This document shows positions 15,636 through 24,667 of a stretch of 42,543 nt of DNA, in pieces. Below the pieces are notes generated by a model, which had not been told where the DNA came from, made no database searches, and saw only the letters and a program-made list of their open reading frames with translations. Position 1 is the first letter of the stretch. Every line of letters begins with the position of its first letter. This DNA is from Apilactobacillus xinyiensis (GTDB lineage Bacteria > Bacillota > Bacilli > Lactobacillales > Lactobacillaceae): contig NZ_BPLL01000013.1 of assembly GCF_019656235.1 (NCBI RefSeq), forward strand, positions 1 through 42,543. The letters are read 5' to 3'. The position numbers and the translations under genes are program-made.

Positions 15636-16592
15636 ATTATCATTCCAGATAAGTTAAAATCAGGCGATGAAATTAGAGTTATTGCACCTAGTGATTCCAT
15701 TTACCGTGTCGGTGGATTGGATGGTAATGTTTTTTCTAAACAAAAATTGGAAAAATGGGGCTTTAAAGTAACATTTGGCAAACATATTAATGAACATGAT
15801 ATCTTGGGGACATCGGATATTAAATCGCGAATTGAAGATTTATATGCGGCCTTTTTAGATAAAAATGTTAAGGCTATTATTACAGTCATTGGGGGCCTAA
15901 CTTCTAATGAGTTACTGCCATATATTGATTTTGATATCATAAAAAATAATCCCAAAATAATTTGTGGATTTTCGGATTTTACAGCTCTAGCGAATGCCAT
16001 TTACGCTAAGACCGGCTTGGTTACTTATTATGGTCCGGCATTTGCTTCCTTAAAAATGTCAGGAGTTACAGGAGATTACCAAGATCATTTTTGGTTAACT
16101 GCGATGACTAAATCAAAATTTAATTTGGTACCTTCAGAGTTTTGGTCTAGTGGAGCTTGGTATAATAAAAATGAAAAAGTTGAGTTATATAAAAATACTT
16201 GGTCATTTTATAATCATGGAACGGCTGAAGGAATAGTTGTGGGTGGTAATCTGTGTACTTTTAATTTAGTCCAAGGTACTCCTTATCAACCAGATTTATC
16301 TAATAAAATATTGTTAGTGGAGTTTTCAGAAGAAAATTCATGGGAAGAATTTTCTAGAGATTTAGCCTCAATTTTGCAAGCTTCTGAAAATCCTAAAGCA
16401 CTCTTAATTGGAAGATTTCCCAAAGAAAGTAAAATGACTCATGAGAGATTAATGTATGTTTTAGATAAATTTCCGGTGTTACAAAAAATACCAGTTATTT
16501 ATAATCTTAATGTAGGGCATGCACAACCTATTTTTACCATTCCATTAGGTTGTTCAATTAAATTGACTAAAGATAGACATATTGAAATTTGA
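15636..16592 (+). CDS. S66-family LD-carboxypeptidase/MccF-like peptidase, probable ATT start
   Basis: This is a 318-residue serine peptidase of family S66 (LD-carboxypeptidase/MccF). The likely triad is Ser113 in CGFSDFTAL, Glu229 in LLVEFSEEN and His295 in NVGHAQPIFTIPLG. A TTG at 15717 would lose the first strand and the conserved IAPS motif. Upstream the frame reads MIIPDKLKSGDEIRVIAPS if the ATT at 15636 starts it, the normal N-terminus for the family. The G-rich GGGGGA lies eight bases before. An alternative is the ATG at 15620 with a one-base error in the GGGGG run. The frame ends at a TGA that may be premature. Confidence 0.75.
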   Translation: MIIPDKLKSGDEIRVIAPSDSIYRVGGLDGNVFSKQKLEKWGFKVTFGKHINEHDILGTSDIKSRIEDLYAAFLDKNVKAIITVIGGLTSNELLPYIDFDIIKNNPKIICGFSDFTALANAIYAKTGLVTYYGPAFASLKMSGVTGDYQDHFWLTAMTKSKFNLVPSEFWSSGAWYNKNEKVELYKNTWSFYNHGTAEGIVVGGNLCTFNLVQGTPYQPDLSNKILLVEFSEENSWEEFSRDLASILQASENPKALLIGRFPKESKMTHERLMYVLDKFPVLQKIPVIYNLNVGHAQPIFTIPLGCSIKLTKDRHIEI

Positions 16593-16645
16593 CGTATTGA
16601 AGATGCATTTAGTAAACTTATTCAAAAAGAATAGGTGGATTTGCA

Positions 16646-17137
16646 TTGACTAGTAAACAGGAATATATTGAATATTTAAATTTAGAAACGCATCCCGAAG
16701 GTGGTTGGTTTAAAGAAACTTATCACAGCGATGAAAAATATTATGCAAGTGAAAGTAATGGAGAGCGTTACTACTACACTTCCATAATGTTTTTAATTGA
16801 TAATGATAATCCTTCACATTTTCATAGATTAAATCATGATGAACTATGGTTCTATCATGATGGTAAAAATATGGTCGTGCATTGTATTTATCCAAATGGA
16901 GAATATAAAGCCATAAAGTTAGGTAATGATATTAATAAGGGTGAACTGCCACAATTCATGGTGCCTAAAGGAACTATTTTTGCTTCCAGTGTAGATGGAA
17001 AAGATGATTTTGCGCTTGTAAGTTGTGTGGTTTCACCAGGTTTTGATTACGCAGATTTTGAATTAATGCATAAAAGTGATTTGCTAACTAAATATCCTAA
17101 TTTAGAAACCGTAATTAAACGATTGACTCTTGAATAA
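16646..17137 (+). CDS. Cupin-superfamily protein (DUF985/cupin_5)
   Basis: This 163-residue beta-barrel protein has LETHPEGGWFKETYHS at the start and SHFHRLNHDELWFYHDG in the first cupin motif, plus a later PKGTIFASSV segment, all typical of DUF985/YML079w-like cupins. Members may bind small ligands, but no reaction is established. The TTG start follows AGGTGG by seven bases. It lies directly after the S66 gene, probably in one transcript with ldhD, and ends at a strong terminator. Confidence 0.85.
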   Translation: MTSKQEYIEYLNLETHPEGGWFKETYHSDEKYYASESNGERYYYTSIMFLIDNDNPSHFHRLNHDELWFYHDGKNMVVHCIYPNGEYKAIKLGNDINKGELPQFMVPKGTIFASSVDGKDDFALVSCVVSPGFDYADFELMHKSDLLTKYPNLETVIKRLTLE

Positions 17138-17140
17138 TTA

Positions 17141-17172
17141 AAAACGATGCTAAAAATTAGCATCGTTTTTTT
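17141..17172 (+). terminator. Terminator of the ldhD-S66-cupin run
   Basis: ACGATGCTAA-aaa-TTAGCATCGT, followed by a T run. Confidence 0.88.
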
Positions 17173-17287
17173 GTGCATTAAACATCTTACAAACGTTGAT
17201 TTAACAATGATGTCAAGAAATTGAGCGTTACTTTTACTTACAACTTAGTTATGATAAATGTATTAACTTATCAGAGGAGAATGATTT

Positions 17288-17896
17288 ATGCGATTTGGTG
17301 ATAGATTACGTAACGAACGTAAACTTAAAAATGTTAATCAATCTGAAGTTGCAGAATATTTGCATGTATCTAGAAATACGATTTCAAATTGGGAAAATGA
17401 ACGAAGTTATCCAGATATTGAAAGTTTAATTAAGCTCAGTGATTACTATAAAGTTTCATTAGATGTACTTTTGAAAGAAGATAAAGGTATGAAAGAATAC
17501 TTAGGCAAAAAAGAATTTATTGAAAATATTAAAATGATTGAATGCTTTGTAAATATAGCTTTTATAGTTTGCATGTTTTTCTGGATTGTTATAAAGCCAT
17601 CTAATACGTATATTTTTATAACATTTATATTTATTTCAATTATTTGTGAAATAGCATCTGTATTAATTAATAAATGTCGTGAGAAAGTTCAAAACACTGA
17701 AGTATATAATTTTGCATTGACTTCAGGATTACCATTAATCTTTATAGTTTCTGGAGTTAGATTTTTACTAAATCCGAATAACGCTCATAATTTTGGTAAA
17801 TTATCCATTGCCTTAATTTCTATTTGCTTTTTGATATTTTCTTTAGTTTTTTATAATGTTTCCTATGTATTGAAATATTTAAAAAATAAAAAGTGA
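17288..17896 (+). CDS. Membrane-bound XRE-family regulator
   Basis: This 202-residue protein has a Cro/CI helix-turn-helix at residues 1-60 (LRNERKLKNVNQSEVAEYLHVSRNTISNWENERSYP is the region; the recognition helix is VSRNTISNWE). Four hydrophobic helices follow (about 85-102, 106-125, 142-160, 172-192) and a basic tail. Such fusions tether a DNA-binding domain to the membrane; the signal and target genes are unknown. AGAGGAG precedes the ATG. The neighbouring converging gene is a FUSC membrane protein, but no operator was recognised. Confidence 0.82.
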   Translation: MRFGDRLRNERKLKNVNQSEVAEYLHVSRNTISNWENERSYPDIESLIKLSDYYKVSLDVLLKEDKGMKEYLGKKEFIENIKMIECFVNIAFIVCMFFWIVIKPSNTYIFITFIFISIICEIASVLINKCREKVQNTEVYNFALTSGLPLIFIVSGVRFLLNPNNAHNFGKLSIALISICFLIFSLVFYNVSYVLKYLKNKK

Positions 17897-17917
17897 TGCT
17901 AACTGGCATCACTTTTT
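17888..17917. terminator. Bidirectional terminator between XRE and FUSC genes
   Basis: AAAAAGTGATGC pairs with GCATCACTTTTT (loop taactg). It includes both stop codons of the converging genes. Confidence 0.85.
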
Positions 17918-18917
17918 ATATACACTTTTTTTGAAGATAATTTAATACATAAACACTAACAATTCCAATAGTGGTACCGATTAAAATAGCGGCAAATCTT
18001 TCTGGAATTGCTTCATTATTCAGCATGGGATTGCTTAGTTTTGAAATTAAAATAGCCATAGGGGTAGTGAAAAAATTTCCAACTAAGAAATTAGTGTTAA
18101 TTTTCCAATAAATCAATGAATTAAAGATTATTAATAGAATTGAAATAATTATAGGAGAAAAATTAATTGATAAAATTGCGTATGAAATTACGCAACCCAC
18201 AATGGTACCTAATACATAATTTTGATGACGCTTAAATGCGTGTGACATAGATTTAGCTTGTAATATTGACGAACAAGCAATTACTACCCAATAGTAATTT
18301 AATATGCCTAGATTTTGACCAATATAGTATGATAAAAAAACTGCAAATCCGTATACAAAAGATTTGATTATAATATCCGAGGAAACTTTATCTACCTTAA
18401 ATCTTATTTTATTAGAATTACTAGGTTTTTTCATTATTTGAAAATGATCAAATATAAATTCATTGATAGCTGCTAAAACAATGGAAATAATTACACCTAT
18501 TGATAAATAAAAAATTGATTCGGTTGTGGTATATGCGTTTATGTATTTATGTACTCCAGAAATACAAGATATCATTACTAAGAAAAATGGTCCGGGACCT
18601 GTTAAATTCCAATACTTATTGTAGAAAAAGAAAAAACAACAAATGGTACCTAGTATCAATGCGGTAACCCATGGAAAGACGTTAGATATATTCATGATAA
18701 GAAATGCTATCATTCCAGCAATTCCAGCAATTAAAACATTTTTAAAACCTTGATGATTTTCTTGAGGAATATAGTAATAGAAGAATAAAGATCCTAAAAC
18801 AATTAAAGTTCCTAAATGAATGTCGTTAACTAGTTGCATAATAATCATTGAAATAGTTAGTGATAATAAATTAGACACTTTTAAAGATATATTGCCTAGT
18901 ATAATTTTGTTTTCCAT
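17916..18917 (-). CDS. FUSC-family membrane protein
   Basis: This 333-residue protein has two sets of about five to six membrane helices separated by a basic cytosolic stretch (KKPSNSNKIRFKVDKVSS, about 165-182). The second half, with YYWVVIACSSILQAKSMSHAFKRHQNYVLGT read in parts as WVVIACSSILQ and HAFKRHQNYVLGTIVG, has the R-x-x-G-T pattern of fusaric acid resistance/aromatic acid exporter proteins. The transported compound is unknown. It starts at ATG 12 bases after AAAGGGG and is transcribed alone. Confidence 0.75.
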   Translation of the reverse strand: MENKIILGNISLKVSNLLSLTISMIIMQLVNDIHLGTLIVLGSLFFYYYIPQENHQGFKNVLIAGIAGMIAFLIMNISNVFPWVTALILGTICCFFFFYNKYWNLTGPGPFFLVMISCISGVHKYINAYTTTESIFYLSIGVIISIVLAAINEFIFDHFQIMKKPSNSNKIRFKVDKVSSDIIIKSFVYGFAVFLSYYIGQNLGILNYYWVVIACSSILQAKSMSHAFKRHQNYVLGTIVGCVISYAILSINFSPIIISILLIIFNSLIYWKINTNFLVGNFFTTPMAILISKLSNPMLNNEAIPERFAAILIGTTIGIVSVYVLNYLQKKCI

Positions 18918-19078
18918 ATAAATAAAAATACCCCTTTTTTATATTAAAATTTTAATATTACATAAATTTTTATTATATATTTATTAAATATTATTTTTGC
19001 AATCTTTTAAAATGAATTTAATTTGTAAATGTATTAGTATTATTGTAAATATACTATTAATTATTAAGGTTGTTGTTT

Positions 19079-19495
19079 ATGAAACAAATAAAAAAATATT
19101 TTACCTACATTGTTTTTTGGTTTATATTGTTTTTTCCATTTTTATTTATAACTATTAGTTTTTGCATCACTTCTTATAAAACTCAAATTATCAATATTAT
19201 AAAAACTACATTATTTTTCTTTTTTGCTTGGCTTTTAATAATAGCAGTATTATCGTATTTTCTTACAGTTATGTGTAATGTTATGAATGTTCATACGTTT
19301 CATAGAAAAATAACTTACAATAAAACCGGATTAGAAAAGAAAAAGATTATATTTAATAAATTTAATGCTGAAAAATTTGGTAATAATTTAAAAAATAAAA
19401 ATTACTACTCAGTACATTATGATAATAACATTGAATTAAATCAATTAATAAAACTTTATCAAAAAGAGAATATAGATAGGAGGGATTTTCATTAA
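19079..19495 (+). CDS. Small two-helix membrane protein, PgaD-like by position and shape
   Basis: This 138-residue protein has two membrane helices (about residues 9-30 and 42-66) followed by a charged cytosolic tail of about 70 residues. It lies directly before a PgaC/IcaA-type glycosyltransferase and overlaps it by five bases. Size, topology and place match PgaD/IcaD partners of poly-N-acetylglucosamine synthases, though the sequence itself is not clearly recognisable. The ATG at 19079 is nine bases after AAGG. Confidence 0.55.
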   Translation: MKQIKKYFTYIVFWFILFFPFLFITISFCITSYKTQIINIIKTTLFFFFAWLLIIAVLSYFLTVMCNVMNVHTFHRKITYNKTGLEKKKIIFNKFNAEKFGNNLKNKNYYSVHYDNNIELNQLIKLYQKENIDRRDFH

Positions 19496-20750
19496 ATTAA
19501 GTTATATATTATTTTTTAGTTGGTTGTGTTACCCAATCTTAAGTGCAATCTATATAATTTTTGGAAACATTTTTTACAAATATTTTTATAATGATAAAAT
19601 AACTGCATTTAAATATGATAATTTACAAGATTATCCATTTGTTACAATTGTTATATCAGCTCATAATGAAAACGATACGATAGAAGAAACATTAGATTAT
19701 TTAGAAAATAGAATAAATTACATTAATTATGAAATAATAATGGTTGATGATGGTTCTAATGACGATACTTTAAAAATTGCTTTAGAATTTCAGAAAAAGT
19801 ATTCTAATTTGAGAATAATACATGTGGAAAAGAACGCTGGGAAAGCGCATGCGTTAAATGTGTCTTTAGGGTTTGCTAAGGGTGAACTTATACTAAGTAA
19901 CGATGCTGACACCTTGCCAGAAGCAGATGCACTGGTTAAATACGTTCAATATTTTCAAGGCATTAAAAACAGAAATGTTGGTGGTGTTACTGGAAATATG
20001 GATGTTTTAAACCGTAATAATGTAATAAGCAAATCTCAAATTATTGAATTTACCAGTATAGTTAGTGGTATTAAAAGGACTCAATCTGCTACTTCAGATA
20101 ATATGTATGCATTTAGTGGTGCAAATACAATGTATCGCAAAGATGCATTGATTGATGTTGGTGGTTTTAGACAAAATAGAGCAACTGAAGATATTAGTAT
20201 AGCTTGGGATATGTTTTACCATTCGTGGCAAACTAAATTTGCTCCTGACATAGTTTTTAAAATGATTGTCCCTGAAAACATGAAAAATCTTTATAGACAG
20301 AGAAAAAGATGGTCTCAGGGAGGAACAGAGGTCTTGCTTTCTAATTTTAAAAGAATGTTTATAAACCCTATTGTCATGTTTAAGAACATTCCTCTTTTTT
20401 TTGATGAGATATTTAGCTTTTCTTGGACATTTCTTTTAGTTTTTACATCTATAATTATGGTATTTACAAATATATATTATTTATCTACTGGTCAATTTGA
20501 CAATTTATTTTGGCTTTGGTTATGCAATATGATTTTGGTATGTATAGAATTTATCATGGGGATACTGCAACTACTAGTTTCATTACATTATGATCAACAG
20601 GGAATTAAAATGCGTTATTTTGGGTTTTCACCAGTATATATTTCCTTTTTATGGTTAGTTAATCCCTTTGCACTTTTAGTTACTTTTCCTAAAGCATGCA
20701 ATGTTGTATTTTATGGGCATTCATCTGGGACTTGGAAAAGCCCTAGATAA
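19491..20750 (+). CDS. Processive GT2 glycosyltransferase, PgaC/IcaA-like, probable ATT start
   Basis: This membrane glycosyltransferase has a family 2 domain: VDDGSNDDT, the DxD-type NDADT, ATEDISIAW (base) and RQRKRWSQGG (Q/RxxRW motif of processive synthases). An N-terminal helix and three or four C-terminal helices flank it. These features fit poly-beta-1,6-N-acetylglucosamine synthase. The TTG at 19524 has no ribosome site. GGAGGG lies six bases before an in-frame ATT at 19491, which would overlap the previous stop codon (ATTAA) and give 419 residues beginning MKLSYILFFSWL. No pgaA/pgaB or icaB/icaC genes are adjacent, so product and export are uncertain. Confidence 0.75.
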   Translation: MKLSYILFFSWLCYPILSAIYIIFGNIFYKYFYNDKITAFKYDNLQDYPFVTIVISAHNENDTIEETLDYLENRINYINYEIIMVDDGSNDDTLKIALEFQKKYSNLRIIHVEKNAGKAHALNVSLGFAKGELILSNDADTLPEADALVKYVQYFQGIKNRNVGGVTGNMDVLNRNNVISKSQIIEFTSIVSGIKRTQSATSDNMYAFSGANTMYRKDALIDVGGFRQNRATEDISIAWDMFYHSWQTKFAPDIVFKMIVPENMKNLYRQRKRWSQGGTEVLLSNFKRMFINPIVMFKNIPLFFDEIFSFSWTFLLVFTSIIMVFTNIYYLSTGQFDNLFWLWLCNMILVCIEFIMGILQLLVSLHYDQQGIKMRYFGFSPVYISFLWLVNPFALLVTFPKACNVVFYGHSSGTWKSPR

Positions 20751-20752
20751 AT

Positions 20753-20786
20753 AAAAAATAACCTAGCGTACGCTAGGTTATTTTTT
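20753..20786. terminator. Bidirectional terminator with perfect palindrome
   Basis: The 16-base palindrome CCTAGCGTACGCTAGG sits in the centre, extended by AAAAAATAA and TTATTTTTT arms, between converging genes. Confidence 0.88.
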
Positions 20787-21630
20787 ATTTATGTGTAGGA
20801 TATTGATGCTCAATTTCGTATACTAATTCCGGATCATCACCGTTTCTTTGATTTTTATTTAGGCTATTAATCATTTCCATTTCTTTATCAGACAATTCAA
20901 AGTCGTAAATATTTTGATTTTCTTGAATTCGTTTATCACTCTTAGACTTTGGAATAATTGCGACCACACGTTGTAGATGCCAGCGTAGAACGACTTGAGC
21001 TGTTGATTTATTATGTGTATTAGCGATGGATTGTAAAACTTCATCTTTTAAAACGCTGCCACGTCCCATTGGACTCCAAGCTTGTGTAACAATATTTTGA
21101 CTTTTATCATATTCAATTAGGGCAGCTTGACTCAAATATGGATGATTTTCAATTTGATTAACAACTGGCATTTCACGGGCTTGAGTTTTTAGTAATTCTA
21201 AATGAGCACGGTGATAATTACTTACACCAATTGATTTTACTTTTCCGGCAATCTTAGCATCTTCTAAAGCACGCCATGTTTCAAAAAATTTTGAATGGAT
21301 AGGCCAATGAATTAATAGTAAGTCAATATAGTTAGTTTGCAAGTTGCTTAAGGATTCTTCGATAGCATTTAAAGTTTCTTCGTAACCCTGCTTATTTTCC
21401 GGTATTTTAGTTGTAATAAAAATATTTTCACGTTTAATGTTAAATTTTTTGATGGAATTACCTAATAAATCTTCGTTTTTATATAATTGTGCTGAATCAA
21501 ATAATCTGTAACCATTTTCATAGGCAGATTTAAATGCTGTATCCATTTTTTCTTGAGTGTCTAATTTATAAGTGCCAAAACCTTCCATGGGCATAATGTT
21601 GCCATCTGATAACTTAATATTTTTTTCCAT
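20785..21630 (-). CDS. Aldo/keto reductase
   Basis: This 281-residue NADPH-dependent oxidoreductase has the AKR catalytic tetrad: Asp and Tyr in RLFDSAQLYKNE, Lys in FITTKIPE and His in LLLIHWPI. The cofactor region AIIPKSKSDKRIQEN is also standard. It would reduce aldehydes or ketones such as 2,5-diketogluconate-type or methylglyoxal substrates; the substrate is not predictable. The ATG at 21630 follows AAGGAG by about ten bases; the GTG three codons earlier abuts it. It is a single gene. Confidence 0.92.
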   Translation of the reverse strand: MEKNIKLSDGNIMPMEGFGTYKLDTQEKMDTAFKSAYENGYRLFDSAQLYKNEDLLGNSIKKFNIKRENIFITTKIPENKQGYEETLNAIEESLSNLQTNYIDLLLIHWPIHSKFFETWRALEDAKIAGKVKSIGVSNYHRAHLELLKTQAREMPVVNQIENHPYLSQAALIEYDKSQNIVTQAWSPMGRGSVLKDEVLQSIANTHNKSTAQVVLRWHLQRVVAIIPKSKSDKRIQENQNIYDFELSDKEMEMINSLNKNQRNGDDPELVYEIEHQYPTHK

Positions 21631-21748
21631 TAATAACACTCCTTAATTTTTAATTTTGTGATAATTTACTATAATAAGTATAAATTCAATTTGATTATAT
21701 ATTAAAATAATTTACCAATTAATTATTTACAGAAATGAGGTATTGAGA

Positions 21749-24106
21749 TTGTCTGAAAATAATATTCTAAAAAAAGGTTTAACTACATCTCAAGCTCAAA
21801 AGTATTTTGAGGATGGAATGTATAACATTAATCAGTATAATTTAACTAAGAGCATTCCGCAAATAATAAAGTCAAATACATGGACTTTATTTAACTTAAT
21901 AAATATTGTATTAGCAGCTATGGTGTTTTATACAGGTGATTACAAAAATTTATTATTTATTGTGGTTGCGGTAATTAATACCATTGTTGGAACTATCCAA
22001 GAAATTCGCTCTAAACGCCAATTAGATAAAATGGCTATTTTATCTAAGAATAAAGTAAAAGTTGTTCGTGATAATAAGATTATGGAAATTGACCAAGACA
22101 ATATTGTTTTAAACGATGTCTTGTTACTTAATCATGGTGATCAAGTTCCTATTGATGGTCAAATTATTGAAACCAATTTTGTAAGTGTTGATGAGTCACA
22201 AATTACGGGTGAATCAAAACCAATTACAAAACATACTAATGATAAAATTACTTCAGGTAGTTTCATCATTAGTGGTAGTGCTTACATTTTAGTTGAAAAA
22301 GTAGGTTCTGATACTTTTGTTAATAAAATTACCAATGAAGTTAAACATGATAACGGTCGTGAAAATAATAGTAAATTACTAAATACAATTAATAAAATTA
22401 TTAAAATTTTGACGATTATAATTGTGCCATTAGGACTAGTTTTATTTATTTCTAACTTAATGCATGGCAATGATGTTAATAATTCTATTTTGGGCACTGT
22501 GGCAGCTATGACAGGGATGATTCCGGAAGGATTAGTATTACTTTCAACCGTTACGTTAGCTGTTTCAGCATTAAAATTAACGCGTAAAAAAGTATTAGTT
22601 AGAAACTTACCAGCAATTGAAACATTAGCTAGAGTTGATACGCTATGCTTAGATAAAACTGGGACCATAACTACTGGTCAACTTAAATTCGATAGAACTG
22701 TAAATATGAGTAATGTTTCTGATGAGTACTTAAATAAAGTAATTGGAGCGGTAATTTATTCTGACGAAGATTCTAATGAGACGGCTTTAGCATTAAAGAA
22801 CGCTTTTAAGAAACCAGACTTGAAAATCAACAAATATATTCCATTTGCATCTGAACGTAAATGGAGTGGTGCAGATGTTGACAATCTGGGTAGTTTTATA
22901 CTTGGAGCACCACAATTTGTATTACCTAACATGTCAGATGATACTCGACAAAGAATTGAAAGTTATACTAAACGTGGATATCGAGTTTTGTGCTTAGCTA
23001 AGAATCAATCTACGTTGCAAGAAAAATTAGATAATCCTAAACTATTAAGTTTGATTTTAATTAACGATCTAATTCGTCCAGATGCAGTAGATACTTTAAA
23101 ATATTTTGCTGAACAAGATATTACTCTTAAAATCATTTCCGGCGATGACCCTAATACAGTAGCTAGTATAGGTAAACGAGTTAACATTCCTAATGCTGAA
23201 AAGATGATTGATATGTCAACCGTTAATGATACCGATGACTTCAAGAAAATTGCCAGTCAATATACTGTGTTTGGTCGAGTAACACCGGAACAAAAGAAAA
23301 AGCTAGTGAAAGCTCTGCAAGATAGCAAACATACTGTGGCAATGACTGGTGATGGAGTAAATGATATCTTATCGCTAAAACAGGCTGATTGTGGAATTGC
23401 TATGGCTTCTGGAAGTGAAAGTGCTAAAGGAATTTCTAACTTTGTTTTATTAGATTCTAACTTTTCCTCAATGGTGAATGTTTTGGGTGAAGGTCGTCGA
23501 GTGATTAACAATATCAGTAGTGTATCCTCACTTTACTTGATTAAAACAATGTTCTCCTTAGCTTTAAGTATTTTATTTATATTTTCTAGTCATGATTATC
23601 CTTTCCAACCAATTCAATTAACACCAATTAGTACATTCATGGTAGGATTACCATCATTTCTATTGGCATTAGCACCTAATTATCAAAGAGTTACTGATCA
23701 ATTTTATCGTAAAATTTTTAATGTAGCTTTACCAGGTGCAATAACGATTGTAGGGTATATTTTGGTAATTATGTACGCTGGAAAATGGTTTGGATTTGAT
23801 TATATGGACCGTTCTTCGTTAAATGTTTTGATTACTGGAATTATTTGTTGGATAGCATTATTTCTAGTATCTAAACCAATTAACAAGAGTAAATTAATGA
23901 TTATTATTCCAACTGGAGTAATCTTTTTAGTAGTATTTTTATTCTTAGGTAAAGTATTTGATTATGTATCAATGTTTGAATTCCCAATTGCAATGATTGC
24001 ATTAACAATTGGATTAACAGCATATCCAATTTTAACAGTTGTTCAAAAGTTAGTTGTGAAAGTAATTGATAAGTATCATAAATGGCAACGAAGAGAGTCA
24101 TTTTAA
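21749..24106 (+). CDS. CtpE-like cation P-type ATPase
   Basis: This 785-residue P-type ATPase has TGESKPITK (actuator), PEGLVLLSTVTLAV in helix 4, phosphorylated Asp302 in LDKTGTITTG and hinge MTGDGVNDILSLKQADCGIAMASGSESAKG. The helix 4 PEGL-VLL and the helix 6 region FQPIQLTPISTFMVGLPSF differ from the other pumps here and match the mycobacterial CtpE group, reported as calcium importers. The ion is inferred from the family only. The TTG at 21749 is nine bases after GAGG. The next gene, a DUF1836 protein, begins 31 bases downstream and may be co-transcribed. Confidence 0.85.
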   Translation: MSENNILKKGLTTSQAQKYFEDGMYNINQYNLTKSIPQIIKSNTWTLFNLINIVLAAMVFYTGDYKNLLFIVVAVINTIVGTIQEIRSKRQLDKMAILSKNKVKVVRDNKIMEIDQDNIVLNDVLLLNHGDQVPIDGQIIETNFVSVDESQITGESKPITKHTNDKITSGSFIISGSAYILVEKVGSDTFVNKITNEVKHDNGRENNSKLLNTINKIIKILTIIIVPLGLVLFISNLMHGNDVNNSILGTVAAMTGMIPEGLVLLSTVTLAVSALKLTRKKVLVRNLPAIETLARVDTLCLDKTGTITTGQLKFDRTVNMSNVSDEYLNKVIGAVIYSDEDSNETALALKNAFKKPDLKINKYIPFASERKWSGADVDNLGSFILGAPQFVLPNMSDDTRQRIESYTKRGYRVLCLAKNQSTLQEKLDNPKLLSLILINDLIRPDAVDTLKYFAEQDITLKIISGDDPNTVASIGKRVNIPNAEKMIDMSTVNDTDDFKKIASQYTVFGRVTPEQKKKLVKALQDSKHTVAMTGDGVNDILSLKQADCGIAMASGSESAKGISNFVLLDSNFSSMVNVLGEGRRVINNISSVSSLYLIKTMFSLALSILFIFSSHDYPFQPIQLTPISTFMVGLPSFLLALAPNYQRVTDQFYRKIFNVALPGAITIVGYILVIMYAGKWFGFDYMDRSSLNVLITGIICWIALFLVSKPINKSKLMIIIPTGVIFLVVFLFLGKVFDYVSMFEFPIAMIALTIGLTAYPILTVVQKLVVKVIDKYHKWQRRESF

Positions 24107-24137
24107 TATGATATAATTAATTCAATGAGGTGCTTTT

Positions 24138-24635
24138 ATGAACAAAATGTACAAGAGTTGGCAATCTCAAATGGCTAATATTACATTACCTAAATGGGAT
24201 GATTTGCCCAAATTTGATTTATATATGGATCAATTAATTGCAGTGGTGAATGAAGCTGTAGTGCCCTTAGGAGCTGACCCAGTTACTAAAACAATGGTGA
24301 ACAATTACGTTAAGAACAAAGCTACCTTTGCGCCAGTAAAAAAGAAATATCAAACTGTGCATATTGCAGATATAATTATTATTAGCTTATTGAAACCTAT
24401 TTTTTCAATAAGTTTAATCCGTTCAGGAATAGATGCAGTAACTAAGCATAATTTTCCTAAACAGGCATATGATGAGTTTATTACTTTATTGGTTTCAAAG
24501 CTGCATAGTTTAGCGCAAAATGAACCAACAAATCATTTTGATAATGACACTGATGAATTATTAAGTGTGATTGCTGACACGATTGTAGATCGCTTAAAAG
24601 CTAATAATATTTATAAATCAATTTCAAAACATTAA
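24138..24635 (+). CDS. DUF1836 family protein
   Basis: This 165-residue protein begins MNKMYKSWQSQMANITLPKWDDLPKFDLYMDQLIAVVNEAV, seen in parts as LPKWDDLP and LYMDQLI, the signature of DUF1836. The arrangement (helical, with TKTMVNNYVKNK and a following HIADIIIISLLK) suggests a winged-helix, MerR-like regulator fold, but no function is established. GAGGTG precedes the ATG. It follows the CtpE-like pump gene closely. Confidence 0.78.
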   Translation: MNKMYKSWQSQMANITLPKWDDLPKFDLYMDQLIAVVNEAVVPLGADPVTKTMVNNYVKNKATFAPVKKKYQTVHIADIIIISLLKPIFSISLIRSGIDAVTKHNFPKQAYDEFITLLVSKLHSLAQNEPTNHFDNDTDELLSVIADTIVDRLKANNIYKSISKH

Positions 24636-24667
24636 AAAAGTCTTGGGGAATTTTCCCAAGACTTTTT
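24634..24667. terminator. Bidirectional terminator
   Basis: AAAAAGTCTTGGG pairs with CCCAAGACTTTTT (loop of seven bases), between converging DUF1836 and XerD-like genes. Confidence 0.88.
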
